From assembly GCF_900110125.1 (NCBI RefSeq), contig NZ_FOCN01000002.1, positions 186,001-250,000 of the forward strand: a DNA stretch of 64,000 nt. The letters run 5' to 3'. Below, piece by piece: positions 33,686 to 41,752 of this stretch. The translations under genes and the position numbers were made by a program. Position 1 is the first letter of the stretch; each line of letters begins with the position of its first letter. This DNA is from Cryobacterium luteum (GTDB lineage: Bacteria > Actinomycetota > Actinomycetes > Actinomycetales > Microbacteriaceae). The notes beneath the pieces were generated by a model. It was not told where the DNA came from and did not search any database. It saw nothing but the letters and a program-made list of their open reading frames with translations.

Positions 33686-35487
33686 GCGCCCGGTCGAACG
33701 CGCGCGGCTCCGCCTTCGTGCGCGCAGCTCGCGCGCGCCTCGGGCGCGGGCCGAATGAACCGGACGCCGCTTCCGAACGCGGCGCGGCGCTCGTCGTCGT
33801 GATCGGCCTCGGGCTGCTGCTGCTCACGCTCGTCGCCACCGCTATGACGTTCTCGGTCAGCGGCAGCCTCAAGGCCACGAGTGATCAAAACTGGAACGGC
33901 GCAATGGCCGCCGCCTATGCCGGGGTCGCCGACTACGAAAGCCGCCTCGCCAACGACAACACCTACTTTCATTATGGCAACTCGGCCGCCGCCTTCAGCG
34001 TCGGAAGCGCTCTGACGCCTCCCTCTGTGCCCAATCCCGCGTTCGACGTGGGAGCCGCGGGCGGCTGGGGCAGCGTCGCCGGCAGCGGCGGCACGGCCAG
34101 CTACCGATACGAGGTCGACAACTCCGTCTATTCCGCCTCGGGCGTTCTGCGCATCCGCTCCACCGGCCGGGTGGGCACCTCCACCCGTAGCATCGTTGCC
34201 AACCTGCGCCAGGACGGGTTCATTGACTACCTCTATTTCACGATCTATGAGATCCAGGATCCGGAACAGAGCGGCCTGACCGCCTGCGCCGACACCTATG
34301 CCTGGGCGGGCCGCTCAGTACCGTGTAGCGATATCGCCTTCGGCGGCGGCGACGTCATCAACGGTCCGGCGCACTCCAATGACACCATCCGCATCTGTGA
34401 TGCCACGTTCAACGGGCTGATCACCACCGGAAGCCCGGGGCCGACCGGGTCGAATTACCTCAAACAGAATTCGAACGGCGCCGCCTGCTCCGGTCAAGTA
34501 TTCAACGGCGGCCAGCCGACGACCAGCCCGGTCATCGCGATGCCGGCTACCAACATGCAGCTCAAGCAGGAAACCCGGACCGACGCCGGTATCGACGCTC
34601 CGGGTTGCCTCTACACCGGCCCGACCAGCATCGTACTGAATAGCTCGGGCACCATGACCATCCGTTCGCCCTGGACCAAGAAGACCCGCATCGTCGGGGA
34701 CCCGGCGACGTCGGGCAGCACGCCGGCGGCCTGCGGCCTACCGGGAAATGCCAATGGCCAGCTCGGCTCTACGGCCGGCGCCACCGTCCCGGTGTTGAAC
34801 GCGAACCTGCTCTTCGTCCAGAGCGTTCCGGGCGTCGTGACTGATCCGAACTATACGAGCAGCACCGACTGGCCGAGCGGCCAAAGCGCGGCCACCTGCT
34901 CCGTCGGCAACGGAATCGGCTTTCCCGTGACGCATGAAACCGCGCCAAGCGCCCGGTCCTATGACTGCCGCAGGGGTGATGCCTTCGTCAAGGGAACCCT
35001 GGACGGCACGATGACCATCGCCACCGACAACTTTCTCTACGTCACCGGCGACATCATTTATTCGGATGCATCCACCGACGTGCTCGGGCTGGTCGCGCAG
35101 AATGCCATCTGGGTTTGGAACCCGTACTGCGACAGTACGCATGGGGTGATTTGCCCGGGGGTTGGCCGCGGTGCAGGCGGCGCCATCCTGCCTGACAATC
35201 GGCGCATCGACGCGGCCATGCTCTCGCTCGACCACACCATTCAGGTGCAGAACTACGACCGCGGCGGCGCGCAGGGAACGCTCACCATCAACGGTTCCCT
35301 CGCACAGAAGTACCGCGGGATCGTGCGCTCCGGCAGCAACGGTTACACCAAGAACTACACTTACGATCCGCGCTTTCGCTACATTGCGCCGCCCAAATTC
35401 CTCTCGCCGGTGTCGGCCCGCTACAGCGTGAACCTGCTGGTTGAAGTGAGTTCGGCGTTCACCGCGCGGGGTGCGACGGTTCCGTAA
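33682..35487 (+). CDS. PilX-like large minor pilin, set 2
   Basis: The 601-residue protein begins with about 35 polar residues, then SERG, AALVVVIGLGLLLLTLVATA: a PilX N-terminal helix without Glu(+5). The body is rich in Gly/Ser/Asn and has cysteine-bearing loops (CADTY, CRRGD). The C-terminal section NGSLAQKYRGIV and YTYDPRFRYIAPPKFLSP resembles a conserved block in other large PilX-type proteins. Little sequence is shared with the set 1 counterpart beyond the N-terminus, so the tips of the two pili probably differ. Confidence 0.83.
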   Translation: MSARSNARGSAFVRAARARLGRGPNEPDAASERGAALVVVIGLGLLLLTLVATAMTFSVSGSLKATSDQNWNGAMAAAYAGVADYESRLANDNTYFHYGNSAAAFSVGSALTPPSVPNPAFDVGAAGGWGSVAGSGGTASYRYEVDNSVYSASGVLRIRSTGRVGTSTRSIVANLRQDGFIDYLYFTIYEIQDPEQSGLTACADTYAWAGRSVPCSDIAFGGGDVINGPAHSNDTIRICDATFNGLITTGSPGPTGSNYLKQNSNGAACSGQVFNGGQPTTSPVIAMPATNMQLKQETRTDAGIDAPGCLYTGPTSIVLNSSGTMTIRSPWTKKTRIVGDPATSGSTPAACGLPGNANGQLGSTAGATVPVLNANLLFVQSVPGVVTDPNYTSSTDWPSGQSAATCSVGNGIGFPVTHETAPSARSYDCRRGDAFVKGTLDGTMTIATDNFLYVTGDIIYSDASTDVLGLVAQNAIWVWNPYCDSTHGVICPGVGRGAGGAILPDNRRIDAAMLSLDHTIQVQNYDRGGAQGTLTINGSLAQKYRGIVRSGSNGYTKNYTYDPRFRYIAPPKFLSPVSARYSVNLLVEVSSAFTARGATVP

Positions 35488-35551
35488 TGACCGGCCGCGC
35501 CCAGCATCCACTCGTCAGTTCACCCGTCCCTATATATAAGGAGCACTCCTC

Positions 35552-36652
35552 GTGGCCCAGAACGTCGTAGGAATAGACATCGGCACCGCGCATCTGCGCG
35601 CCGTGGAGGTTCGAAACCCCGGCAAGACCCGGCCCACCGTGCTGCGCTACCACGAGGTGCCACTGCCGACCGGCGCCGTCAGCGGCGGCGAGGTGCTCGA
35701 ACCGCATACCGTCGCGGCCGCTCTCAAGGCGCTCTGGTCGGGTGGCGGGTTTCGTTCCCGCCAGGTCGTGCTCGGCATGGGTAGCCAGCGGGTGCTCGCC
35801 CGCGACCTGAGCGTGCCCAAAATGTCGCTGGCCCGCATTCGCCAGTCGCTGCCGTTTGAGGTGCAGGACCTGCTCCCGGTTCCCGTCGCCGACGCCCTGC
35901 TCGACTTCTATCCCATCTCCGAATCCACCACCGAGCACGGGCCAACGGTGAACGGCCTGCTCATCGCGGCGGTCAAAGCTGCAGTGGTCGCCAACGTGTC
36001 GGCGGCCCGGCTGGCCGGCCTCACCACGATCGACGTCGACCTCATTCCGTTCGCGGTCAGTCGCCTGCTGGTCACCCGCCCCGGCATGGACGGCGTCGTC
36101 GCCGTGATCGACCTCGGTGCCACCACCACGAGCGTGGTTATCACCCGGCAGGGCGTGCCGCAGTTCGTGCGCATCATCCCCACCGGAGGCGACGACGTTA
36201 CCCGGGCGCTCGCCGCCGGTCTGAAAACGGATGCCGCCACCGCCGACCTGCTCAAGCGTCGCGTCGGCCTGCTGGCCGCGACCAACGCCGCGCCCCGCCA
36301 GGAAGTCTCCTTCGACGGGGTCATCGCCGGCGGATCCGGCCCGATCGACGCGGCCGGCGCCCACATCATCGCCGAGGTCATGAACGACCAGCTGGGCAGT
36401 GTGGTCAACACCCTCAGTTACTATGCGAGCACCCGGCCGAGCGATCCGGTGACCGCGATCGTGCTCAGCGGCGGGGGAGCCCGCCTGCCGGGACTTCCGG
36501 AAGCCGTGTCGAAACTCACCCGGCTGGGGGTGTCCACGGGAGATCCGTTATCGACGGTGGGGCTGGCATCCGCTCTCGACGCGGAGGGGCTGCGCCTCAG
36601 CAGCGCCGCTTACACGGTTGCCCTCGGACTTGCGCTCGGGCGTGCCGCATGA
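35552..36652 (+). CDS. pilM: Type IV pilus assembly protein PilM, set 2
   Basis: AAGGAG at about 35540 serves the GTG start. The 366-residue actin-like protein has VVGIDIGTAHLRAVEV, VAVIDLGATTTSVVI and AIVLSGGGARLPG, the three nucleotide-binding blocks. It is collinear with the first 345 residues of the set 1 fusion and ends with LGLALGRAA. The stop overlaps pilN (ATGA). It sits on the cytoplasmic face and binds the PilN N-terminus. Confidence 0.95.
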   Translation: MAQNVVGIDIGTAHLRAVEVRNPGKTRPTVLRYHEVPLPTGAVSGGEVLEPHTVAAALKALWSGGGFRSRQVVLGMGSQRVLARDLSVPKMSLARIRQSLPFEVQDLLPVPVADALLDFYPISESTTEHGPTVNGLLIAAVKAAVVANVSAARLAGLTTIDVDLIPFAVSRLLVTRPGMDGVVAVIDLGATTTSVVITRQGVPQFVRIIPTGGDDVTRALAAGLKTDAATADLLKRRVGLLAATNAAPRQEVSFDGVIAGGSGPIDAAGAHIIAEVMNDQLGSVVNTLSYYASTRPSDPVTAIVLSGGGARLPGLPEAVSKLTRLGVSTGDPLSTVGLASALDAEGLRLSSAAYTVALGLALGRAA

Positions 36653-37335
36653 ATCGCCGCGCGAAAGACGACGAGCTCGTCATCGGCGGCGACCAGCGGC
36701 TCGACCTGCTGCCGCCCGAAGTGCGCGCGGAGCGGCGGGCCCAGCGGCAACGGCGACGACTGAGCCTCGGCGTCGTCGGGGTGGCCGTGGTCATGGGTCT
36801 GCTCGTGGGCTCGGCCACGGCGCTCTCGCTGACAGCCCAGGCTGACCTGGCCAGCGAGCAGGCGCGCACCGAAACGCTGCTGACCGACCAGGCCGGGTAC
36901 TTTGCCGTGCGGGCCCTGCAAAACCAGGTCACGCTCACCGAGGCGGCGCAGCGGGTGGGGGCCTCCACCGAGATCGACTGGAAGGAATACCTGGGGGCCG
37001 TGCAGGGCACCCTGCCGCGCAGCGTGGCGATCAGCTCCGTGCAGGTTGACTCGGCGACGCCGCTCGCGGCCTACGGCCAGGCGACCGCGCCGTTGCAGGG
37101 CCTGCGGGTGGCGACGGTGTCGTTCACCGCCACGAGTACCCTGCTGCCGGATATTCCGGCCTGGCTCAGCGCGCTCGGCCGACTCGACGGGTTCGCCGAC
37201 GCCCTGCCCGGCTCGGTCTCGCTCGACCAGACCACCGGTATCTACACGGTCACCATCACCATGCACGTCAACGACCTGGCCTTCGCGCATCGTTTTGACC
37301 CGACGAAAGATTCAACGGAAGAGAAGCAGCCATGA
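36649..37335 (+). CDS. pilN: Type IV pilus assembly protein PilN, set 2
   Basis: The 228-residue single-pass protein carries the PilM-binding-type motif LDLLPPEV near residue 20, a basic segment, a membrane helix (about 40-62) and an extracytoplasmic domain. It corresponds to residues 360-564 of the set 1 fusion (DLMPPEV, IDWQEQLGAV against IDWKEYLGAV). It overlaps both neighbours by four bases. Confidence 0.93.
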   Translation: MNRRAKDDELVIGGDQRLDLLPPEVRAERRAQRQRRRLSLGVVGVAVVMGLLVGSATALSLTAQADLASEQARTETLLTDQAGYFAVRALQNQVTLTEAAQRVGASTEIDWKEYLGAVQGTLPRSVAISSVQVDSATPLAAYGQATAPLQGLRVATVSFTATSTLLPDIPAWLSALGRLDGFADALPGSVSLDQTTGIYTVTITMHVNDLAFAHRFDPTKDSTEEKQP

Positions 37336-38006
37336 ATCACAACAAACTCTGGCTCATCGGCTCGGCGCTGGTGACGAGCGTCATTGTCGTTCTCGGCGTT
37401 CTGCTGGGCATTCAGCCCCAGCTGGAGACCATGAACGCGGCCAACGCGAGTCGCGCCGCCGTGCAGGCGACGAATACGGGGCACGTCGCCCTGCTCGCCC
37501 GCCTCAAGCATGACTTCGCCAACCTCGACGCCCTCACCACGACAGCGGATGCGCTCGCCGAGTCGGTGCCGAGCGGTTCAATGATGCCGGCCCTGGTCGA
37601 CCAGCTCGACGCCGAGGCCCTGGCCGCCGGTCTCACCCTGACCGGAATGACCGTGACCGAGGCGGTGGCCTACGCGCCGATCCTGCCCGCCGCGGCGGCA
37701 GTGCCGGCGGACGGTGCGGCCGTTCCGGCGGATCCGGCAGTTGTTCCGGCAGTCGTGCCGGCCGCGGTTGTCACGACCACGGCGGTCAACGCAACCAACT
37801 TCGCGGCCTTCCCGCTGCAGGTCACCGTCACGGGCAGCTACGACGAGGTGCTCGACTTCGTCGCCCGTCTGCAATCCGGAAGCCGATTGTTCCTGGTCAG
37901 CGGCCTCGACACGGTCGCGGCGCCCGCGCTGCCCGGCCTGGTGAACGCGACCGTCTCCGGGCTGGTCTATTCTCTCGTGGCGCCGGCGGCGGCATCCGCT
38001 GGATAA
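37332..38006 (+). CDS. pilO: PilO-like alignment subcomplex protein, set 2
   Basis: The 224-residue protein has a membrane helix at about 7-28, a helical segment, an Ala/Val/Pro-rich loop and the C-terminal VTGSYDEVLDFVARLQSG block shared with set 1. It is the last pilus gene. No secretin or PilP is present, as expected for a cell without an outer membrane. Confidence 0.88.
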   Translation: MNHNKLWLIGSALVTSVIVVLGVLLGIQPQLETMNAANASRAAVQATNTGHVALLARLKHDFANLDALTTTADALAESVPSGSMMPALVDQLDAEALAAGLTLTGMTVTEAVAYAPILPAAAAVPADGAAVPADPAVVPAVVPAAVVTTTAVNATNFAAFPLQVTVTGSYDEVLDFVARLQSGSRLFLVSGLDTVAAPALPGLVNATVSGLVYSLVAPAAASAG

Positions 38007-38093
38007 TGCGGCGGCACGCCGAGTCTTCATGGCATTCGCTGCGCCCTTGGTACAGTAGAAGTCAGTCACGGCGAAGGCCACGAGGAGTTCAGC

Positions 38094-39149
38094 ATGAGCG
38101 ACAACACGCCCACCGACGGCAAGAAGAACCCTGAAACGGATGCTGCCGCAGCGCCCGATCTGAGCCCGGCCGAGCACGGTTCCAGCGACCAGAGCGGTGC
38201 GCCCGAGCATGCCGTGCCGGTTGTGCCGGAGCAGGAGCCCATCGTCATCGACTATGACGCCATCAACGCCAACCTGAGCGCGGCTGAGCGCGCCGACGCC
38301 CAGTCCGCCTCGGCGGCAACCCGCAACCTGGCACCCATGTCGACGGCCGCCCCGGTCTCGCCGGCTGAGGCCGACGCGCCGAGCCTCGCCGATGACTACG
38401 CCGATTCCTATACTCCCGCCGCGACCGTTCCGGCCACGAGCACGGCGTTCGACTCCGAGCCGGTCGTGCAGATCGTGCCGGAGGAGCGCATTGTGGCAAC
38501 GGCTGCCGCCGTGGAACAGCCGGTCGAAGACGTTCCCGTTGCCGCCGCTCCGACGTACACCCCGCCGACTCAGTCACCGATCTACGTGCAGGCACCGACC
38601 AAGCCGAAGGACCGCAGCAACCGGGGCGGCGGCATTCTCATCGCCTTGCTCGCCACCGTCGTCTTCGCGGTGCTCTACGCCGTCGCGGCGTTCATTATCA
38701 TCGGTGTGACGAGCACATCGATCGCGGCGACCGTCGACGGATTTAGCAGCGTCGCTCTGCTCCCGCTCTTCTACATCCCCATCATTTTCTTCTTCCTCGC
38801 CTTTGCCGCTCTCATCTCGCTGGTCAATCGGGGCGGCTGGTGGGCCTACGTGCTGTTCGGATTTCTCGTCGCTGTTGTGGTTTATTTCGCCTACATCGGC
38901 GGTGCGCTGCTCGGCCTCGTGTTCGACGGACGGGCCGACGGCCTCAGCCCGGCTGAAATTGGCCGCATCGTGGGCACCCTGTGGCTCAATCCCGGTGCGA
39001 TCGCCGCCGCGCTCATCGCCCGCGAGGTACCGATCTGGGCGGGAGCCTGGATCGCCCGCCGCGGTCGCCGCGTCACCGCCAAGAACCTCGAGTCGCGCAC
39101 CGAATACGAGCGCCTGCTCGCCGACGGTCCACACCTCACCCGCCCGTAA
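38094..39149 (+). CDS. Polytopic membrane protein with disordered N-terminus, function unknown
   Basis: GAGGAG lies about 8 bases before the ATG. The 351-residue protein has about 175 acidic, Ala/Pro-rich residues, then four membrane helices (about 182-207, 218-242, 250-275, 300-325) and a short basic tail. A TACAGT box at about 38052 could be a -10. It was not assigned to a family; similar proteins of the same shape are common in Microbacteriaceae. It is unlikely to be a pilus component. Confidence 0.8.
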   Translation: MSDNTPTDGKKNPETDAAAAPDLSPAEHGSSDQSGAPEHAVPVVPEQEPIVIDYDAINANLSAAERADAQSASAATRNLAPMSTAAPVSPAEADAPSLADDYADSYTPAATVPATSTAFDSEPVVQIVPEERIVATAAAVEQPVEDVPVAAAPTYTPPTQSPIYVQAPTKPKDRSNRGGGILIALLATVVFAVLYAVAAFIIIGVTSTSIAATVDGFSSVALLPLFYIPIIFFFLAFAALISLVNRGGWWAYVLFGFLVAVVVYFAYIGGALLGLVFDGRADGLSPAEIGRIVGTLWLNPGAIAAALIAREVPIWAGAWIARRGRRVTAKNLESRTEYERLLADGPHLTRP

Positions 39150-39221
39150 CGCCGGGTTTCGCTCCCAAGCCCCGGCTTCGCGCCCGTAACCCCCGGCTTC
39201 GCTCCCACGCCCCGGCTACCC
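39141..39221 (+). repeat. Imperfect tandem repeat and hairpin after 39149
   Basis: Two copies of about 40 bases begin with CCCGTAAC (39141 and 39183) and share CGCTCCCA and GCCCCGGCT. The second merges into a hairpin, CCCCGGCT (39210-39217) against AGCCGGGG (39229-39236), which may terminate transcription. Confidence 0.65.
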
Positions 39222-39294
39222 TGATGGCAGCCGGGGCTTCGTGGTTGTCGGCCCCGGCCCTCCTGCTTGCGGACGGGGCCCGGGCCCGGACCGT

Positions 39295-39344
39295 GGGCCC
39301 AGTCTATAAACCGGGCCCGGGGACGGGGCCCAGGCCCCGTCCGA
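39295..39344 (+). repeat. GGGCCC palindromic repeat, copy 1
   Basis: This 50-bp unit starts GGGCCCAG, contains TATAAAC and ends CCGTCCGA. It matches copy 2 at 40919-40968 with five differences. It holds two potential stem-loops, one around TATAAA and one in the near-palindrome between GACGGGG and CCCCGTC. Confidence 0.85.
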
Positions 39345-39426
39345 CGTTGGGCTCGCGCCAGGCCGGGCGGGCTCGCGCCGGCCGGGCCTCGGCATCCGCT
39401 GGGTGTCGCGCTACGCCCCGCGGGCC

Positions 39427-39438
39427 TACGCTGGAGCC
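39427..39438 (+). promoter_or_regulatory. Probable -10 box of a leaderless gene
   Basis: TACGCT ends exactly six bases before the ATG at 39439. Transcription would begin at or next to the start codon. The same layout is seen before 45984 and, with eight bases, before 40140. No clear -35 was found. Confidence 0.4.
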
Positions 39439-39930
39439 ATGCGGGAATACCGAAAGTACGCGATCACCATGGCGGCCTTCTCGGTGGCCCTGTACGTGGC
39501 CCTCATCGTGGCGGCGTTCGGGGTGCTCAGCCTGCTGCTCAATCGCGACGTCATCAACGAGACGGATGCCGGCGCTCTTCTCGGCCCCATCATGGTCACC
39601 ACCGCGGTCCTCGCGCTGGTCTGGGTCGTTCTCGGCGCGGTGCTGCGCTCACCCGAACGCCTTACGCACGTTCCGCCGCTGCCGATCTTCATGGCCGGCG
39701 TTGCCGCGTACCTCGGCTATTGCCTGTCCGGGGGAGTGTTCTACAGCCTCGGCGCCGGCGAACTCTTTCGTTCCGTCGTCTTCATCGGCGGAGAGATGAT
39801 GGGCCCGTTCGCGATCGCCGTGGCGGTGAGCGGTTGGCTGATCGCGTTCCTGTTCTTCGTCGTGTTGCTCGCCAAGCCGTCGGGATCCGGCGCTCCCGAG
39901 TGGCCGTGGCAGAAGAACGACGACCACTAG
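39439..39930 (+). CDS. Four-helix membrane protein, function unknown
   Basis: The ATG at 39439 gives 163 residues (MREYRKYAITM). Four hydrophobic helices are visible at about 8-32, 43-64, 76-98 and 110-138, with a short tail ending in KNDDH. No motif was recognised. The upstream frame (from 39403) is discounted because a -10-like box overlaps it. It sits among palindromic repeats between the pilus and ribosomal blocks. Confidence 0.75.
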   Translation: MREYRKYAITMAAFSVALYVALIVAAFGVLSLLLNRDVINETDAGALLGPIMVTTAVLALVWVVLGAVLRSPERLTHVPPLPIFMAGVAAYLGYCLSGGVFYSLGAGELFRSVVFIGGEMMGPFAIAVAVSGWLIAFLFFVVLLAKPSGSGAPEWPWQKNDDH

Positions 39931-39968
39931 AGCTGCCTGGGCGGCCCGGCATGCCCGTTATCGGCATC

Positions 39969-40019
39969 CGCTGCGCGAGGTGTCACGCTGCGCGAGGTAT
40001 GACGCTGCGCGAGGTGCCA
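39969..40019 (+). repeat. Three tandem 17-bp repeats
   Basis: CGCTGCGCGAGGTGTCA, CGCTGCGCGAGGTATGA and CGCTGCGCGAGGTGCCA follow one another at 39969, 39986 and 40003. The last unit runs into the 27-bp inverted repeat below. Confidence 0.9.
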
Positions 40020-40109
40020 CAAATGGCCCCTTGAAGTTGATTCATGGGGCCATTGTTGGCATCTCGCGGGGTGTACGACCAGTCATGGGGCCATTGTTGG
40101 CATCTCGCG
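40008..40109 (+). repeat. 27-bp repeat: one inverted and two direct copies
   Basis: A 27-bp sequence with core GGGGCCATTGTTGGCATC is present identically at 40042-40068 and 40083-40109. An inverted copy with four changes is at 40008-40034, so the first two can fold into a 27-bp stem around a 7-base loop. The second direct copy could pair with the same arm instead, giving two alternative hairpins just before the next gene. Confidence 0.85.
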
Positions 40110-40125
40110 AAGAACGCGTTACGAG

Positions 40126-40139
40126 TACCCTTAGGCACT
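40126..40139 (+). promoter_or_regulatory. Probable -10 box of a leaderless gene
   Basis: TACCCT is followed by eight bases and then the ATG at 40140. No ribosome binding site is visible, consistent with a leaderless mRNA. A -35 is not clear. Confidence 0.35.
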
Positions 40140-40868
40140 ATGGAAAGGTCCATCGAGTCGCGCGTCAACCACGAGGTTGAGAATTGGCTGCGTTGGATCA
40201 CCCGGTGGCGCCCCGCAACGCACCGCGGACGCGCCAGACTCTGCCGCCAATGCTTCGGCTCACCGATCGTCGCCTCCGCCGGGCTCGCCGTCGACGTTCC
40301 CCACGTCGTGCAACACGCCCTGTCAATGCGCATGAAGATCGTGATCGACGCCTCGGTCGACGAGTACACCGAACTCAACCTGCCCCTGCTCGCGCACGAG
40401 CTCAATCTGAGTGAGCGCCGCGAATCTGCTCAGGCTTACCGGCCCGCCGAGGGCCTCGACCCGGAGTTTCTCGGCCTCGACCTCGACCCCCAACCGGCAG
40501 CGGATGCCCCCTACCTCTTCACGTTCAGCGAGCTCGCCGACCAGCAGCCCCCCGAACCCCAGCCGAAGCCTCCTCCGGTCCTGGCGCCCGATGACGCCGA
40601 CCACACCCACGGCCCCGAGCACAGCGCCGCAGTGACCCCCGACCCCCTTCCGCCGCTCACTGCCGAGGAGAAGGCCGCGCTGAAGGCCGAGATGCGGCTC
40701 GCCGATGAATTTGCGACCCAGGTCGGGCTTCGCGTGTGCGCCCAGCTCGCGCACGAGCGGCCGCGCCTGCTCGCGGCGATCGCGCAGTATGTCGAGCCGC
40801 AGGTGCAGGCCCTGCTCGCCGATCTCGAGAGCACCCTCGACTCCCCGCTCTGGCCGCGCAATCCCTAG
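40140..40868 (+). CDS. Hypothetical protein upstream of the rpsL operon
   Basis: The ATG at 40140 gives 242 residues; the frame is open from 40044, but that part lies in repeats. The N-terminal about 100 residues are well structured (MERSIESRVNHEVENWLRW), with a Cys-x-x-Cys (RLCRQCFG) that could bind a metal or form a disulphide. A Pro-rich acidic middle and a C-terminal helical region (AEEKAALKAEMRLADEF) follow. No family was recognised and no membrane helix is seen. Confidence 0.72.
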   Translation: MERSIESRVNHEVENWLRWITRWRPATHRGRARLCRQCFGSPIVASAGLAVDVPHVVQHALSMRMKIVIDASVDEYTELNLPLLAHELNLSERRESAQAYRPAEGLDPEFLGLDLDPQPAADAPYLFTFSELADQQPPEPQPKPPPVLAPDDADHTHGPEHSAAVTPDPLPPLTAEEKAALKAEMRLADEFATQVGLRVCAQLAHERPRLLAAIAQYVEPQVQALLADLESTLDSPLWPRNP

Positions 40869-40918
40869 CCGAGCCGCAGCATCCGTTCTGTTGCCGACCG
40901 GGCCCACTTTATGCACTC

Positions 40919-40968
40919 GGGCCCAGCTTATAAACTGGGCCCAGGGACGGGGCCCGGGCCCCGTCCGA
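40919..40968 (+). repeat. GGGCCC palindromic repeat, copy 2
   Basis: A 50-bp unit like copy 1. GGGCCCAG and CTGGGCCC (40919-40941) form a stem around CTTATAAA, and GACGGGGCCCGGGCCCCGTC (40946-40965) is a perfect 20-base palindrome. Confidence 0.9.
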
Positions 40969-41036
40969 AAAAGGGGGCGGAGCCTCCCTCGGAGCGACCG
41001 GGCGCAGGTTGTGCAGGCGGGACCACGATAGATCAT

Positions 41037-41066
41037 GGGCCCAGTTTCCGGGCCCGGGCCCGGAAA
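41037..41066 (+). repeat. GGGCCC palindromic repeat, copy 3 (variant)
   Basis: GGGCCCAG leads into a perfect 22-base palindrome with arm TTTCCGGGCCC (41045-41066). It shares only the GGGCCC modules with copies 1 and 2. Confidence 0.85.
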
Positions 41067-41122
41067 GAAAAGACAGGGCGAACAGGCCGCCGGGCGACAC
41101 CACGACCCGGGGCGCAACCCAT

Positions 41123-41152
41123 TTGACCATCACGGTACCGCCGGGCTAGACT
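41123..41152 (+). promoter_or_regulatory. rpsL operon promoter
   Basis: TTGACC (41123-41128), an 18-base spacer, and TAGACT (41147-41152) form a good housekeeping-sigma promoter. Transcription would start near 41159, leaving a leader of about 220 bases before rpsL. Confidence 0.75.
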
Positions 41153-41377
41153 CATCGGGTGTGCGCTTTGTCGTGCGCCTGAGTTATGCCCTCTTGAGAG
41201 CACAGGCCGAGATTCCACACATGTAGGGCTGGTCGAAGGCCATGCCCCCACGGCATACCCACCAAAAAACGCGCGAGTAATCGTGTGGGTTCAAGCGGGT
41301 CCAGATGAACTCGACTTACACGTCGAATGCTAACCATCACAAAGCTGTCACCGTGCAGCAATAACAAGGAGTAATTA

Positions 41378-41752
41378 GTGCCCACCATTCAGCAGTTGGT
41401 CAGGAAGGGCCGTAGCCCCAAGGTCACCAAGACCAAGGCTCCCGCCCTGAAGTCCAACCCGCAGCAGCGCGGCGTTTGCACCCGCGTTTACACGACCACC
41501 CCGAAGAAGCCGAACTCGGCTCTGCGCAAGGTCGCCCGCGTCAAGCTCTCCAACGGCACCGAGGTCACCGCCTACATTCCCGGCGAGGGCCACAACCTGC
41601 AGGAGCACTCCATGGTGCTCGTGCGCGGAGGCCGTGTTAAGGACCTCCCCGGTGTGCGTTACAAAATCATTCGCGGCGCACTGGACACCCAGGCCGTCAA
41701 GAACCGCAAGCAGGCACGCAGCCGCTACGGCGCAAAGATGGAGAAGAAGTAA
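41378..41752 (+). CDS. rpsL: 30S ribosomal protein S12
   Basis: The 124-residue decoding-centre protein starts at GTG with AAGGAG at 41366-41371. The TTTPKKPNS and [13 protein letters not shown] blocks are intact. Lys43 and Lys88, whose changes give streptomycin resistance, are both wild type. It is the first gene of the str operon; the stop overlaps rpsG (TAATG). Confidence 0.99.
   Translation: MPTIQQLVRKGRSPKVTKTKAPALKSNPQQRGVCTRVYTTTPKKPNSALRKVARVKLSNGTEVTAYIPGEGHNLQEHSMVLVRGGRVKDLPGVRYKIIRGALDTQAVKNRKQARSRYGAKMEKK

Larger units (their letters stand above)
40869..41122 (+). other. Intergenic palindrome-rich stretch upstream of rpsL
   Basis: No gene is supported here. It holds repeat copies 2 and 3 and several further GGGCCC units, including one at 40899 with ACTTTATGCACT, suggesting decayed tandem copies. 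The rpsL promoter begins at 41123. Confidence 0.7.

Noticed and set aside
41035-41226. Small open frame upstream of rpsL
   Set aside because: It contains the rpsL promoter and a palindromic repeat; no ribosome binding site or family match.
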